A DNA stretch of 16,851 nt from Actinophytocola sp036402745 (GTDB lineage: Bacteria > Actinomycetota > Actinomycetes > Mycobacteriales > Pseudonocardiaceae). A program made the position numbers and the translations under genes. The notes under the pieces were generated by a model. The model worked only from the letters and a program-made list of their open reading frames with translations. It searched no databases and was not told the DNA's origin. Location of the stretch: assembly GCF_036402745.1 (NCBI RefSeq), contig NZ_DASWSJ010000400.1, positions 1-16,851 of the forward strand, written 5' to 3'. Shown piece by piece: positions 1-7,259 of this stretch. Within the stretch, counting starts at the first letter, position 1. Each line of letters opens with the position of its first letter.

Positions 1-1
1 C

Positions 2-36
2 ACAGTGGCCGGCGCCCGGCGGGCGCCGTCCACTGT
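2..36 (-). terminator. Hairpin terminator of the GH64 glucanase gene
   Basis: Arms 2-17 and 21-36 are complementary over 16 positions with one mismatch (C9/T29) and a 3-nt loop. The hairpin begins five bases after the stop codon of the minus-strand glucanase gene. Any T-run that would follow lies outside the window. Confidence 0.75.
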
Positions 37-41
37 TTCGG

Positions 42-1193
42 TCAGAACGGCGTGATGGTCACCGTCATCGAGGTCGGCGCGCCGTCCTCGATGTAGGACG
101 CGTGCTCGCACACGTCGTCGAAGGCGAACCCGTACGCCTTACCGTCCACTGTGTTCTCGTGCATGACGCGCGAGTAGTGGTTGGTGGGCTCGCGCCGGTA
201 GTAGGTCCCGGCGTCGGCCACCGGCTGCGCGCCGGTGTTGGTGAGCACGGTCCGGTTGAAGCCCGCGCCCAGCGCCGCGGCCACCGGTCCGGTGACGCCG
301 TCGTTGGGTGCGGCGAGCGCGCCGTCGCAGAACAGCACGTCCCGGGTGCTCGGCCTGCTGAACGGCCGCACCCCGCCGGAGAACACGAACTGCTCGCCCT
401 GGACCTGGCCGGTGAACGCGTTCGCCCCGGCGGTGACGGTCATCGTGGTGGACCGGTAGTGGTTCCACACCTCGTCGACGTACCCGGCGAAGTAGTCCGT
501 GGCGAACCGCCCCGCGTTCAGGCCGTGGCCCGGCGCGATGACCCGCAGGTTGTTCTCCAGCACCAGCCCGCCGAAGCCCGGCTGCGCCGCGAGCGCGGAG
601 AACACCGCGGCCCGGCCGCCGTCCCGCAGCCGCCCGGTGGTCTGCTGCCGCGCGCCGGACAGCGAGATCGCGAGCGGCACGGACAGCATGTCGACCATCG
701 TGACGTTGCAGTGCATCCCGGCCGCGTCGTAGGTGAACTCCGCGCAGTCGTGCAGGATCGGGTAGTTCGGGTCGGCGCTGACCCAGCCCGCCGGGTAGGC
801 CAGCGCGTTGCCGGGGTTGCAGCGGAACTTGAGCTTCTGGCCGATCGCCAGGTAGATCCGCCCCGACATGCCCTGCGGCAGCGACAGCGTGGTGCCGCCG
901 CTCTCCACGGGGAGCGCGTAGTCGGTGTAGCCGTCCGGACCGTTGTCGGCCTCCGACACCGCAACGAGCCGGCCGTCGGCCGACAGGTGGCACTGCTGGC
1001 CGGTGGCCAGGTTGGTGCCGACGACGTATGCCCAGACCGGGTCGGCGGCGTGCGAGCCGGACTCGTTGCGCAAGGTCAGGGACATGGTGGCGAGACTGCC
1101 CGGATTTCCCGCTGCGAGGACGGTGTTCGCGGCGAGCGGAACGCCGGCGGTCGCGGCCGCCAACCCCCCGAGGAACGTTCGTCGCGTGATCAT
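42..1193 (-). CDS. Tat-exported endo-1,3-beta-glucanase, GH64 family (thaumatin-like fold)
   Basis: This 383-residue protein probably hydrolyses beta-1,3-glucan outside the cell. The N-terminus MITRRTFLGG carries a twin-arginine motif, followed by an Ala-rich hydrophobic stretch and a likely cleavage site after VLA (about residue 27). The rest looks like one GH64 domain with no added binding module. The segment AEFTYD (Glu152) followed 16 residues later by Asp168 in VTMVDML has the same spacing as the catalytic Glu154/Asp170 pair known for the Streptomyces matensis laminaripentaose-producing enzyme. The ATG is supported by AAGGAG at 1203-1208, nine bases upstream. The gene diverges from secG. 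Family assignment is from motif recognition; the substrate is inferred. Confidence 0.85.
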   Translation of the reverse strand: MITRRTFLGGLAAATAGVPLAANTVLAAGNPGSLATMSLTLRNESGSHAADPVWAYVVGTNLATGQQCHLSADGRLVAVSEADNGPDGYTDYALPVESGGTTLSLPQGMSGRIYLAIGQKLKFRCNPGNALAYPAGWVSADPNYPILHDCAEFTYDAAGMHCNVTMVDMLSVPLAISLSGARQQTTGRLRDGGRAAVFSALAAQPGFGGLVLENNLRVIAPGHGLNAGRFATDYFAGYVDEVWNHYRSTTMTVTAGANAFTGQVQGEQFVFSGGVRPFSRPSTRDVLFCDGALAAPNDGVTGPVAAALGAGFNRTVLTNTGAQPVADAGTYYRREPTNHYSRVMHENTVDGKAYGFAFDDVCEHASYIEDGAPTSMTVTITPF

Positions 1194-1282
1194 GGAACTG
1201 TTCTCCTTCCGGCGTCTTTGTCGGCTGTCCGTAATGGACAGTGGAGGCCACGCAGTCCCTTTGTCCCGAAGGGTCGACCAGC

Positions 1283-1320
1283 TACTCGTCGAGTATTGAC
1301 CAGTTTGTTCTCGTGCGCAA
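1283..1320 (-). promoter_or_regulatory. Candidate promoter and operator for the GH64 gene
   Basis: On the minus strand TTGCGC (1315-1320) and AATACT (1292-1297) are 17 bases apart, a weak -35/-10 pair. A perfect dyad TACTCG-T-CGAGTA (1283-1295) overlaps the -10 and the expected transcription start, where a repressor would bind. The 5' leader would be about 90 nt. This is inferred from position and symmetry only. Confidence 0.3.
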
Positions 1321-1351
1321 CAATCTCCCCCTGATGGTTCGGGGGCAGCGT

Positions 1352-1380
1352 GTGACGATCTCCGACCACCAGGTAACCTG
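1352..1380 (+). promoter_or_regulatory. Candidate secG promoter with 11-nt dyad
   Basis: GTGACG (1352-1357) and TAACCT (1374-1379) are separated by 16 bases and could serve secG, which here has no upstream co-directional gene in the window. The -10 lies in a perfect odd dyad CAGGT-A-ACCTG (1370-1380). The -35 is degenerate, so this is a weak call. Confidence 0.25.
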
Positions 1381-1440
1381 TGGCTTCACGCGTGATGAGC
1401 GGACAGGCACGCGGATACATGGCTCGACAGCGAGGATGAC

Positions 1441-1674
1441 ATGGTTCTAGCCCTGCAGATTGGTCTGATCGTCACCAGCCTGCTGCTGATCCTGCTGGTG
1501 CTGCTGCACCGCGGCCGGGGCGGCGGCCTGTCGTCGCTGTTCGGCGGCGGGATGCAGTCGAGCCTGGCCGGCTCCAGCGTCGCGGAGAAGAACCTCGACC
1601 GGGCGACGCTGTTCATCGGCGCCGTCTGGATCATCTGCGTCATCGGGCTCGGCTTGCTCATCAAGGTCGGCTGA
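1441..1674 (+). CDS. secG: Preprotein translocase subunit SecG
   Basis: A 77-residue membrane protein, the normal size for SecG, the small accessory subunit of the SecYEG channel. Two hydrophobic helices (about residues 3-22 and 55-75) flank a Gly/Ser-rich loop containing GRGGGLSSLFGGG, the classic SecG pattern, followed by AEKNLDRATLF. ATG at 1441 is preceded by GAGG (1432-1435), five bases away. In many actinobacteria secG directly follows tpiA; here the upstream neighbour is a divergent glucanase gene, so secG probably has its own promoter. The RbpA-type gene follows after 76 bases on the same strand and may be co-transcribed. Identity is firm. Confidence 0.93.
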   Translation: MVLALQIGLIVTSLLLILLVLLHRGRGGGLSSLFGGGMQSSLAGSSVAEKNLDRATLFIGAVWIICVIGLGLLIKVG

Positions 1675-1750
1675 CCTCGTTTCCGTGCTTTCGCACGTTG
1701 CTTGACCTGGCATTTTCCCGCTTTGAACCCTTGTGGGGGTGTGAAAGTCG

Positions 1751-2092
1751 ATGGCTGGTGGTAGTGCGATTCGAGGTACTCGAGTCGGCGCTGGACCCAT
1801 GGGTGAGTCGGAGCGGGGGGAGTCGGCCCCGCGGCGCAGGGTTTCGTACTGGTGCGCCAACGGGCACGAGTCGCGCCCGTCGTTCGCGCTCGACGCCGAG
1901 GAGCCGGACTCGTGGGACTGCCCACGGTGCGGGCTGCCCGGCGGCCGGGACGAGCAGGAGCCACCGAAGGCTCCACGCAACGAGCCGTACAAGACCCACC
2001 TCGCGTACGTGAAGGAGCGTCGCTCGGACGCCGACGGTGAGGCCATCCTCGCCGAGGCGCTGGCCAAGCTCCGCAAGCAGCGCGAAGGCTGA
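1751..2092 (+). CDS. rbpA: RNA polymerase-binding protein, RbpA family
   Basis: A 113-residue RbpA-type protein. RbpA binds RNA polymerase and group 1/2 sigma factors, stabilises open complexes and affects rifampicin sensitivity (family knowledge). Visible features: an N-terminal IRGTRVG tail (residues 7-13), a zinc-binding core with Cys35, His39, Cys57 and Cys60, a linker around residues 71-82, and a C-terminal helix starting YKTHLAYVKERR that corresponds to the sigma-interacting domain, including the Arg90-Arg91 pair. The start fits the family N-terminus, although the ribosome-binding site is weak (GAAAG at 1743-1747). Actinobacteria can carry more than one RbpA; this copy beside secG may be a paralogue rather than the housekeeping protein. 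It ends at a strong terminator. Confidence 0.82.
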   Translation: MAGGSAIRGTRVGAGPMGESERGESAPRRRVSYWCANGHESRPSFALDAEEPDSWDCPRCGLPGGRDEQEPPKAPRNEPYKTHLAYVKERRSDADGEAILAEALAKLRKQREG

Positions 2093-2105
2093 TCCCTGAA
2101 CAGAA

Positions 2106-2146
2106 CGAAGGCCGCCCGCGGGACTTGTCCGCGCGGGCGGCCTTCG
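2106..2146. terminator. Bidirectional intrinsic terminator between rbpA and the histidine kinase gene
   Basis: Arms 2106-2120 and 2132-2146 form a perfect 15-bp stem. The interior can extend with GGAC/GTCC around a TT loop, with G2131 bulged. It lies 14 bases after the plus-strand rbpA stop and 21 bases beyond the minus-strand kinase stop, so it can serve both convergent genes. Confidence 0.85.
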
Positions 2147-2166
2147 GCGTTCGCGGTCCTGCTGCC

Positions 2167-3522
2167 TCACCCGGCCAGCGGGTAGGTGGCAGAGACCCGG
2201 AAGCCGCCCTCGGAGGTGGGGCCGGCCTGGAACGTGCCGCCAAGGAGCCCAGCTCGCTCCCGGAGACCGATCAGCCCGTGCCCGCCCGACGGCAGCGCCG
2301 GTGGCCGCGCCCCGGCCCGGCCGTTGCGCACCTCGACCAGCAGCGTGTCGTGCTCCGCCAGCACCTTCACCGACGCCCGCGCCCCCGCGGCGTGCTTGCG
2401 GACGTTGGTCAGCGCCTCCTGCACCGTGCGGTACACCGCGTGCGACACCGACCGCGGTAGCCGCGACGGCTCGGCGCTGACGTCCAGTGCCACCGGCACC
2501 GCGTCGCTGCGGAAGTTGCGCACGAGGTCGCCCAGCTCGTCCAGCCCCGGCTGAGCGCCGTCGGCCGCGTCACCCGAACGCAGCACGCCGACCAGGTTGC
2601 GCAGCTCCTCCAGCGTGCGGGTGGAGAGCTGCCGGATCGTCGTCGCGGTGTCCTTCGCGGCGTCGTCGGTGGTCACCACCTGCAGAGCGCCCGCTTGCAT
2701 CGCGATGAGCGTGACCTGATGGGAGACGACGTCGTGCATCTCCCGGGCGAGCATGGCCCGCTCGGCCGCGCGCACCGTCTCGGCGTAGAGGGCGTTCTCC
2801 CGCTCCCGGCTGGTGGCCAGGTCGTCGATGCGGGCGGAGAGCTCCTGCCGGGCGGTGATGAGCAGCCCGATGGCCACCGGCATCCCGGCGACGATGACGC
2901 CCCAGATGACGTCGAGCGCGTGCTCGCGCCAGGTCATCGCGGCGAACTCGGACAGTGGCCAGATGATGAAGTAGCAGCAGAAAACCAGGATCGAGCTGAC
3001 CACGAGCTGCCAGTTCCAGCCGCGGCGCTTGGCGAGCGTGCCCAGTGCCACCATCGCCGCCAGCTGTGACCAGCCGGTGAGGAACCCCGGCACCGTGACG
3101 AGCACGGCCAGGAAGGGCACGTGGCGCCGCATCACCATGGCCGCGACCGCCGCGCCGGAGAGCCACAACGAGTAGCCGGGCGCGTCCGGCGGGATGACGA
3201 GCCAGACGTCCAGCACGGCGAGCACGACGGCGAACACGTCCGAGGCGATGTCCTTCGCCCGGCGGCTCGCCCCGCGGAAGGCGGTGACCCAGCGCGATAA
3301 GGCGTGGCTGATCAGTCGCGGCCGGGGGATGAGCCGGAACTCGTCGGCAATCGGGATGAACGTCGAGGCGACCAGGGCGCTACCTCCTGTCTGTGTGCTG
3401 CTCTCTGCCGGTGCGGTTCGCATGGACGGCTCGCGGGTACCAGCGCGTTGTCGCGGCAGCTCCATCCCGGCGAGCGCGCGGTGACGCGCCGTGGCAGGCT
3501 TGGGCTGATGCCGTGGCGGCAT
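2167..3522 (-). CDS. NarL-type (HisKA_3) sensor histidine kinase, orphan
   Basis: The start is placed at ATG 3522 (451 aa), not at the upstream in-frame TTG/ATG region, because CCTCCC at 3530-3535 gives a strong ribosome-binding site seven bases before it. About 90 N-terminal residues have no recognisable domain. Then come about six membrane helices (roughly 92-110, 119-131, 135-151, 154-164, 173-190, 205-224), a short cytoplasmic linker, and the HisKA_3 box REMHDVVSH with phospho-acceptor His263. The HATPase_c domain shows VQEALTNVRKH (Asn373) and GHGLIGLRERAGLLGG. No periplasmic sensor domain is visible; the signal may be sensed in the membrane. No response-regulator gene adjoins it, although this class normally sits beside a LuxR-type regulator. 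Confidence 0.88.
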   Translation of the reverse strand: MPPRHQPKPATARHRALAGMELPRQRAGTREPSMRTAPAESSTQTGGSALVASTFIPIADEFRLIPRPRLISHALSRWVTAFRGASRRAKDIASDVFAVVLAVLDVWLVIPPDAPGYSLWLSGAAVAAMVMRRHVPFLAVLVTVPGFLTGWSQLAAMVALGTLAKRRGWNWQLVVSSILVFCCYFIIWPLSEFAAMTWREHALDVIWGVIVAGMPVAIGLLITARQELSARIDDLATSRERENALYAETVRAAERAMLAREMHDVVSHQVTLIAMQAGALQVVTTDDAAKDTATTIRQLSTRTLEELRNLVGVLRSGDAADGAQPGLDELGDLVRNFRSDAVPVALDVSAEPSRLPRSVSHAVYRTVQEALTNVRKHAAGARASVKVLAEHDTLLVEVRNGRAGARPPALPSGGHGLIGLRERAGLLGGTFQAGPTSEGGFRVSATYPLAG

Positions 3523-3799
3523 GGTTCGGCCTCCCTCCGGAGTTTTGCTCCGCCCCAATGAAGACAGAGGTATCGTCCGTTCGGGACGTTTCATTACACA
3601 TAACTGTGCTGGAGCAAATCACCAGTTGCCGGTTTGCGTCATTCAGACGATTCGTGCCACCGAACCGGGTAGCCCCGATGGTCCGCTCAGCCGAGCGCCG
3701 TGTTTCGGCCCGCTGACCTGCGGATGATCTTGCCCCGCCTCAACACGCCCGCGGCGCGAACGCGAGTCGGGCCAGGCTGGGAGAGCCGGGCCGCTCGGG
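3523..3799. other. Intergenic region upstream of the kinase and downstream of pgl
   Basis: This 277-base stretch holds the kinase ribosome-binding site (3530-3535) and a relatively AT-rich tract around 3590-3625 that is a plausible place for the kinase promoter (TAATGA at 3591-3596 on the minus strand; no good -35). I found no convincing terminator for the pentose phosphate operon; a 5-bp stem at 3684-3697 is too weak to call. Plus-strand open frames here look non-coding. No tRNA is visible. Confidence 0.4.
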
Positions 3800-4561
3800 T
3801 CAGGCTGGCGGGGCGGGCAGTTTTGCGGCGGCGGCGTGGTCCAACAACCACAGGGTGCGGCGCTGTCCGCGCGCGCCGGCAGCCGGCAACGTCACCTCGT
3901 CGGCACCACTCAGGGCTGTCGCCACCGCGGCGGCCTTGCTCTCGCCCGTCGTCATCAGCCAGACCTCGGTCGCTCGGCGGATGGCCGGCAGGGTCAGCGA
4001 GATCCGGGTCGGCGGGGGCTTCGGGCAGTTGTACACCGCCACGACCGGGCGGGTTTTCTCATGTACGGCCGGGGAGTCCGGGAAGATCGACGCCGTGTGG
4101 CCCTCCTCGCCGACGCCCAGCATGCACACGTCGAAGGTCGGCACCTGGTCGCCGGGCTGCGCGGCGGCGGCGAGGACCTCCGCATAGGCCGCGGCCGCGG
4201 CCTCCGGGTCGTCGCCGTACGGGCCGTCGGGCGGGGCCATCGGGAAGACGCGGCTCGGGTCGACCGGCACATGATCCAGCAGCGCGGACCGCGCCTGGGT
4301 CTCGTTGCGCTCGGGGTGCCCGGCGGGCAGGAATCGCTCGTCGCCCCAGTAGACGTCGACCCGGGTCCAGTCGACGGCGTCGCGGGCCGGCGACTCGCGC
4401 ACCTGCTCCAGCACGGCCGTTCCCGTGCGGCCGCCGGTGAGCACCACCGACACCTCGCCGCGCGCCGCCTGCGCGTCGACCAGCTGCGTGACCAGCCGGG
4501 CCGCGGTCGCCGCGGCCAGCAGCTCCGGGCTGCGGTACGCGACGACCAGCGGCGCGGTCAC
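3800..4561 (-). CDS. pgl: 6-phosphogluconolactonase
   Basis: Hydrolyses 6-phosphoglucono-1,5-lactone to 6-phosphogluconate, the second step of the oxidative pentose phosphate pathway. The 253-residue product has the usual length. Recognisable signatures are VVLTGGRTG, DVYWGDERFLP, HPERNETQA, and MLGVGEEGHTASIFP, all typical of the SugarP_isomerase/DevB-type lactonase fold. The start is GTG 4561, chosen because it overlaps the opcA stop as GTGA (4561-4558) and yields the expected N-terminus (TAPLVVAYRSPELLA). The frame stays open far upstream, but that region is opcA in another frame. This is the last gene of the operon. Confidence 0.95.
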   Translation of the reverse strand: MTAPLVVAYRSPELLAAATAARLVTQLVDAQAARGEVSVVLTGGRTGTAVLEQVRESPARDAVDWTRVDVYWGDERFLPAGHPERNETQARSALLDHVPVDPSRVFPMAPPDGPYGDDPEAAAAAYAEVLAAAAQPGDQVPTFDVCMLGVGEEGHTASIFPDSPAVHEKTRPVVAVYNCPKPPPTRISLTLPAIRRATEVWLMTTGESKAAAVATALSGADEVTLPAAGARGQRRTLWLLDHAAAAKLPAPPA

Positions 4562-5733
4562 GACTTGGCCTCGGCCTTGGCCGAGCTCTTGGCCGACGAG
4601 TTCGGCGATGACGACTTCGACGACGAGTTGGGCGACGACGAGTTGGACGACGATTTCGACGGCGAGTCCGGCGCGGACGAGTTGGCCGCCGCCTTCGAGG
4701 AAGACTTCGAGGACTTCGAGGCCGCCGGCTTCGACGCGGCCGACTTCGACGCGGCCGACTTCGACGCCGCCGCCGCCTTGGTGGTCGTCGACTTCGTGGC
4801 ACTCGTCGCGCGGGCCCGCCGCTCGACCTTTCCGAGCGCCTTCAGCGCCTCCTCGTAGATCTCGTCCGCGTCGAGCCTGCGCAGCTCCTCGGCGAGACAG
4901 TCCCGCACCGGCCGTCGCTGCAGCGCGACCCGCCGCGTCGGCTGGCCCGGCTGGGTGAGCTCGCCGACCGTCCCATCCGGACGGTGCAGCACAATCGGGC
5001 CGGACCGGCGGTCCAGCTCGACGTTCACGATGCCCTCGCCGTACCGGGCCTTGAGCCGCTGGACCGGCACCCGCATCCGGGCCGCGAGCCACGCGGCGAG
5101 CAGGTCGGCCGACGGCGAGTCGCCCTCGCCGCTGACCATTGCCGCGGTGACCCGTTCGTACGGCGGCAGGTCCAGCGCCGAGGCGAGCACGGCCCGCCAC
5201 AACGTGAGGCGCGTCCACGCCAGGTCCGTGTCACCGTCCACATAGGACTTCGCGCGGGCCTCGAGGGCCTTGGTCGGGTTGCGCGCGGCGGCGGAGTCGG
5301 TGATCCGTCGTGTCGCGAGCATGCCGATCGGGTCCTTGGCCGGCACCGGCGGCGCCTCGAACGGCCACCAGGCCACCACCGGCGCGTCCGGCAGCAGCAG
5401 CGGCACCACGCACGACGCGCCCTCGTTGGCGAGCGGCCCGTACAGCCGCAGCACCACGACCTCGCTGGCACCCGCGTCGCCGCCGACCCGGATCTGCGCG
5501 TCGAGCCGCGGCGCGGCCTTCTTCGCGCCGCGTGCCACCACGATCACCCGGCAGGGGTGCTCGCGGCTGGCGTGGTTGGCCGCGTCGATGGCCTCCTCGG
5601 TGCGCTCGTTGTCGTCGGTGACGATGACCAGCGTGAGCACCCGCCCGATGGCGGTGGCACCACCCTGCTCCCGCAGGTGCACGAGCTTGCTGTTCACCTG
5701 CGACGTCGTGGTGGTGGGCAGGTCGATGATCAC
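4558..5733 (-). CDS. opcA: OpcA, glucose-6-phosphate dehydrogenase assembly/allosteric protein, with Ser/Ala/Lys-rich tail
   Basis: OpcA associates with G6P dehydrogenase and controls its oligomeric state and activity in cyanobacteria and actinobacteria. The GTG start at 5733 forms a GTGA overlap with the zwf stop and gives the N-terminus (M)IIDLPTTTTSQVNSKL. The core (about residues 1-312) matches OpcA in length and contains VVVLRLYGPLA, VVAWWPFEAPP and DLAWTRLTLWRA. The product totals 391 residues, whereas family members are about 300. The excess is a terminal stretch of about 79 residues made largely of Ser, Ala and Lys (units such as SKSAASKSAASKPAASK), probably disordered and positively charged. 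The stop overlaps the pgl start. Identity is firm; the tail's role is unknown. Confidence 0.93.
   Translation of the reverse strand: MIIDLPTTTTSQVNSKLVHLREQGGATAIGRVLTLVIVTDDNERTEEAIDAANHASREHPCRVIVVARGAKKAAPRLDAQIRVGGDAGASEVVVLRLYGPLANEGASCVVPLLLPDAPVVAWWPFEAPPVPAKDPIGMLATRRITDSAAARNPTKALEARAKSYVDGDTDLAWTRLTLWRAVLASALDLPPYERVTAAMVSGEGDSPSADLLAAWLAARMRVPVQRLKARYGEGIVNVELDRRSGPIVLHRPDGTVGELTQPGQPTRRVALQRRPVRDCLAEELRRLDADEIYEEALKALGKVERRARATSATKSTTTKAAAASKSAASKSAASKPAASKSSKSSSKAAANSSAPDSPSKSSSNSSSPNSSSKSSSPNSSAKSSAKAEAKS
4561..4797 (-). repeat. Low-complexity repeat tract coding for the OpcA C-terminal tail
   Basis: The DNA is built of short imperfect repeats. A 15-base unit beginning CTTCGACGCGGCCGA occurs perfectly at 4729-4743 and 4744-4758, with a partial third copy from 4759. 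Further variants of a GACGACGAGTTGG-like unit lie between 4615 and 4660. The tract encodes the KSAAS-like repeats of OpcA and probably expands and contracts by slippage. Confidence 0.8.
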
Positions 5734-7259
5734 GGACGCCTCCAGTGTCGACCAGTGCGGGCGAGGATCTTGTCGGCCGACGAGGGACCCCACGTGCCCG
5801 CCGGGTAGGGCTCCGGCTTGCCGTGCGTCTGCCACCACTTGAGCACCGGGTCGAGGATCTCCCAGGACCGCTCGACCTCGTCGTTCATCGGGAACAGGGA
5901 GGGCTCGCCGAGCAGGACGTCCAGGATCAGCCGCTCGTAGGCCTCGGGGGAGGACTCGGTGAACGAGTGGCCGTAGCTGAAGTCCATGTTGACGTCCCGG
6001 ACCTCCATCTTGGAGCCCGGAACCTTCGAGCCGAAGCGCATGGTGACGCCCTCGTCGGGCTGGACCCGGAACACGAGCGCGTTCTGGCCGAGCTCCTCCG
6101 TGGACGTGTCGTCGAACGGCAGGTGCGGCGCGCGCTTGAACACGACGGCGATCTCCGTGACCCGCCGGCCCAGCCGCTTGCCGGTGCGCAGGTAGAACGG
6201 CACCCCGGCCCAGCGGCGGGTGTCCACCGCGAGCTCGATCGCGGCGAAGGTCTCGGTGGTCGAGTCCTTCGCGAAGCCGGCCTCCTCCAGCAGGCCGGGC
6301 ACCCTCTGCCCACCCTGCCAGCCGCCCGTGTACTGACCGCGCGCGGAGGTCTCGGTGAACGGGCCGACCGCGTGCGTGGCGGCGAGGATCTTGTACTTCT
6401 CCGCCCGCACCGCCCTGGGGTTGAAGGAGATCGGCTCCTCCATCGCGGTGAGCGCGAGCAGCTGGAGCAGGTGGTTCTGGATGACGTCGCGGGCGGCGCC
6501 GATGCCCTCGTAGTAGCCGGCCCGGCCGCCGAGGCCGATGTCCTCGGCCATCGTGATCTGCACGTGGTCGACGTAGTTGCCGTTCCAGATCGGCTCGAAC
6601 AGCTGGTTGGCGAACCGCAGCGCCAGGATGTTCTGCACGGTCTCCTTGCCGAGGTAGTGGTCGATGCGGAACACCGACTCCTCGGGGAAGATCTCGTTGA
6701 CCATCTTGTTGAGCTGCTTGGCGCTGGCGAGGTCGTGGCCGAACGGTTTCTCGATGACCACCCGGCGCCACTGGTGCGGCCCCGGTTCGGCCAGACCCGT
6801 GCGGGCCAGCTGCTTGATCACCAGCGGGAACGCGGCCGGCGGGACCGACAGGTAGAACGCGTGGTTGCCCGCCGTGCCGCGGACCCGGTCGAGGTCGGCG
6901 ACCGTGGTGACGAGGTTGTCGAACGCCGCGTCGTCGTCGAACGAGCCCTGCACGAACCGGCACCCCTCGGCCAGCCGGTCCCAGACCGACTGGTGGAACG
7001 GCGTCCGCGCGTACTGCTTGACCGCGTCGTACACGACCTGGCTGAAGTCCTCGTCGGCCCAGTCCCGCCGGGCGAAGCCGACCAGCGAGAAGCCGGGTGG
7101 CAGCAGCCCCCGGTTGGCGAGGTCGTAGATCGCCGGCATCAGCTTCTTGCGGGACAGGTCGCCGGTGACCCCGAAGATCACCAGGCCACACGGTCCGGCG
7201 ATGGTGGGCAGCCTCTTGTCCCGCGGGTCCCGAAGCGGGTTCTGCCAGGTGCGAGTCAA
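5730..7259 (-). CDS. zwf: Glucose-6-phosphate 1-dehydrogenase
   Basis: Oxidises glucose-6-phosphate to 6-phosphogluconolactone with NAD(P)+, the committing step of the oxidative pentose phosphate pathway. The protein is 509 residues, normal length. The nucleotide-binding motif GVTGDLSRKK is at residues 30-39, EKPFG at 170-174, and the substrate/catalytic signature RIDHYLGKE at 198-206. The start is TTG at 7259: it overlaps the pgi stop as TTGA, is preceded by AGGAGG seven bases away, and leaves the conserved actinobacterial N-terminus NPLRDPRDKRLP intact. The stop overlaps the opcA start as GTGA, which fits equimolar production of the enzyme and its partner. Confidence 0.97.
   Translation of the reverse strand: MTRTWQNPLRDPRDKRLPTIAGPCGLVIFGVTGDLSRKKLMPAIYDLANRGLLPPGFSLVGFARRDWADEDFSQVVYDAVKQYARTPFHQSVWDRLAEGCRFVQGSFDDDAAFDNLVTTVADLDRVRGTAGNHAFYLSVPPAAFPLVIKQLARTGLAEPGPHQWRRVVIEKPFGHDLASAKQLNKMVNEIFPEESVFRIDHYLGKETVQNILALRFANQLFEPIWNGNYVDHVQITMAEDIGLGGRAGYYEGIGAARDVIQNHLLQLLALTAMEEPISFNPRAVRAEKYKILAATHAVGPFTETSARGQYTGGWQGGQRVPGLLEEAGFAKDSTTETFAAIELAVDTRRWAGVPFYLRTGKRLGRRVTEIAVVFKRAPHLPFDDTSTEELGQNALVFRVQPDEGVTMRFGSKVPGSKMEVRDVNMDFSYGHSFTESSPEAYERLILDVLLGEPSLFPMNDEVERSWEILDPVLKWWQTHGKPEPYPAGTWGPSSADKILARTGRHWRRP

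Noticed and set aside
943..1299. Plus-strand 118-residue frame across the GH64 start and promoter
   Set aside because: It is antisense to the Tat signal region, has no ribosome-binding site and no recognisable motif.
1684..1697. Small hairpin CGTGC-TTTC-GCACG after secG as a terminator
   Set aside because: Only a 5-bp stem without a T-run. secG and rbpA are more likely co-transcribed or served by a separate promoter.
3684..3697. Hairpin CGCTC-AGCC-GAGCG downstream of pgl as the operon terminator
   Set aside because: Five base pairs more than 100 bases after the stop are not convincing.
3836..4858. Plus-strand frame with acidic repeats (DDDFDGESGADEL-like)
   Set aside because: It is the antisense of the OpcA tail and pgl. 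The repeats come from the KSAAS coding tract.
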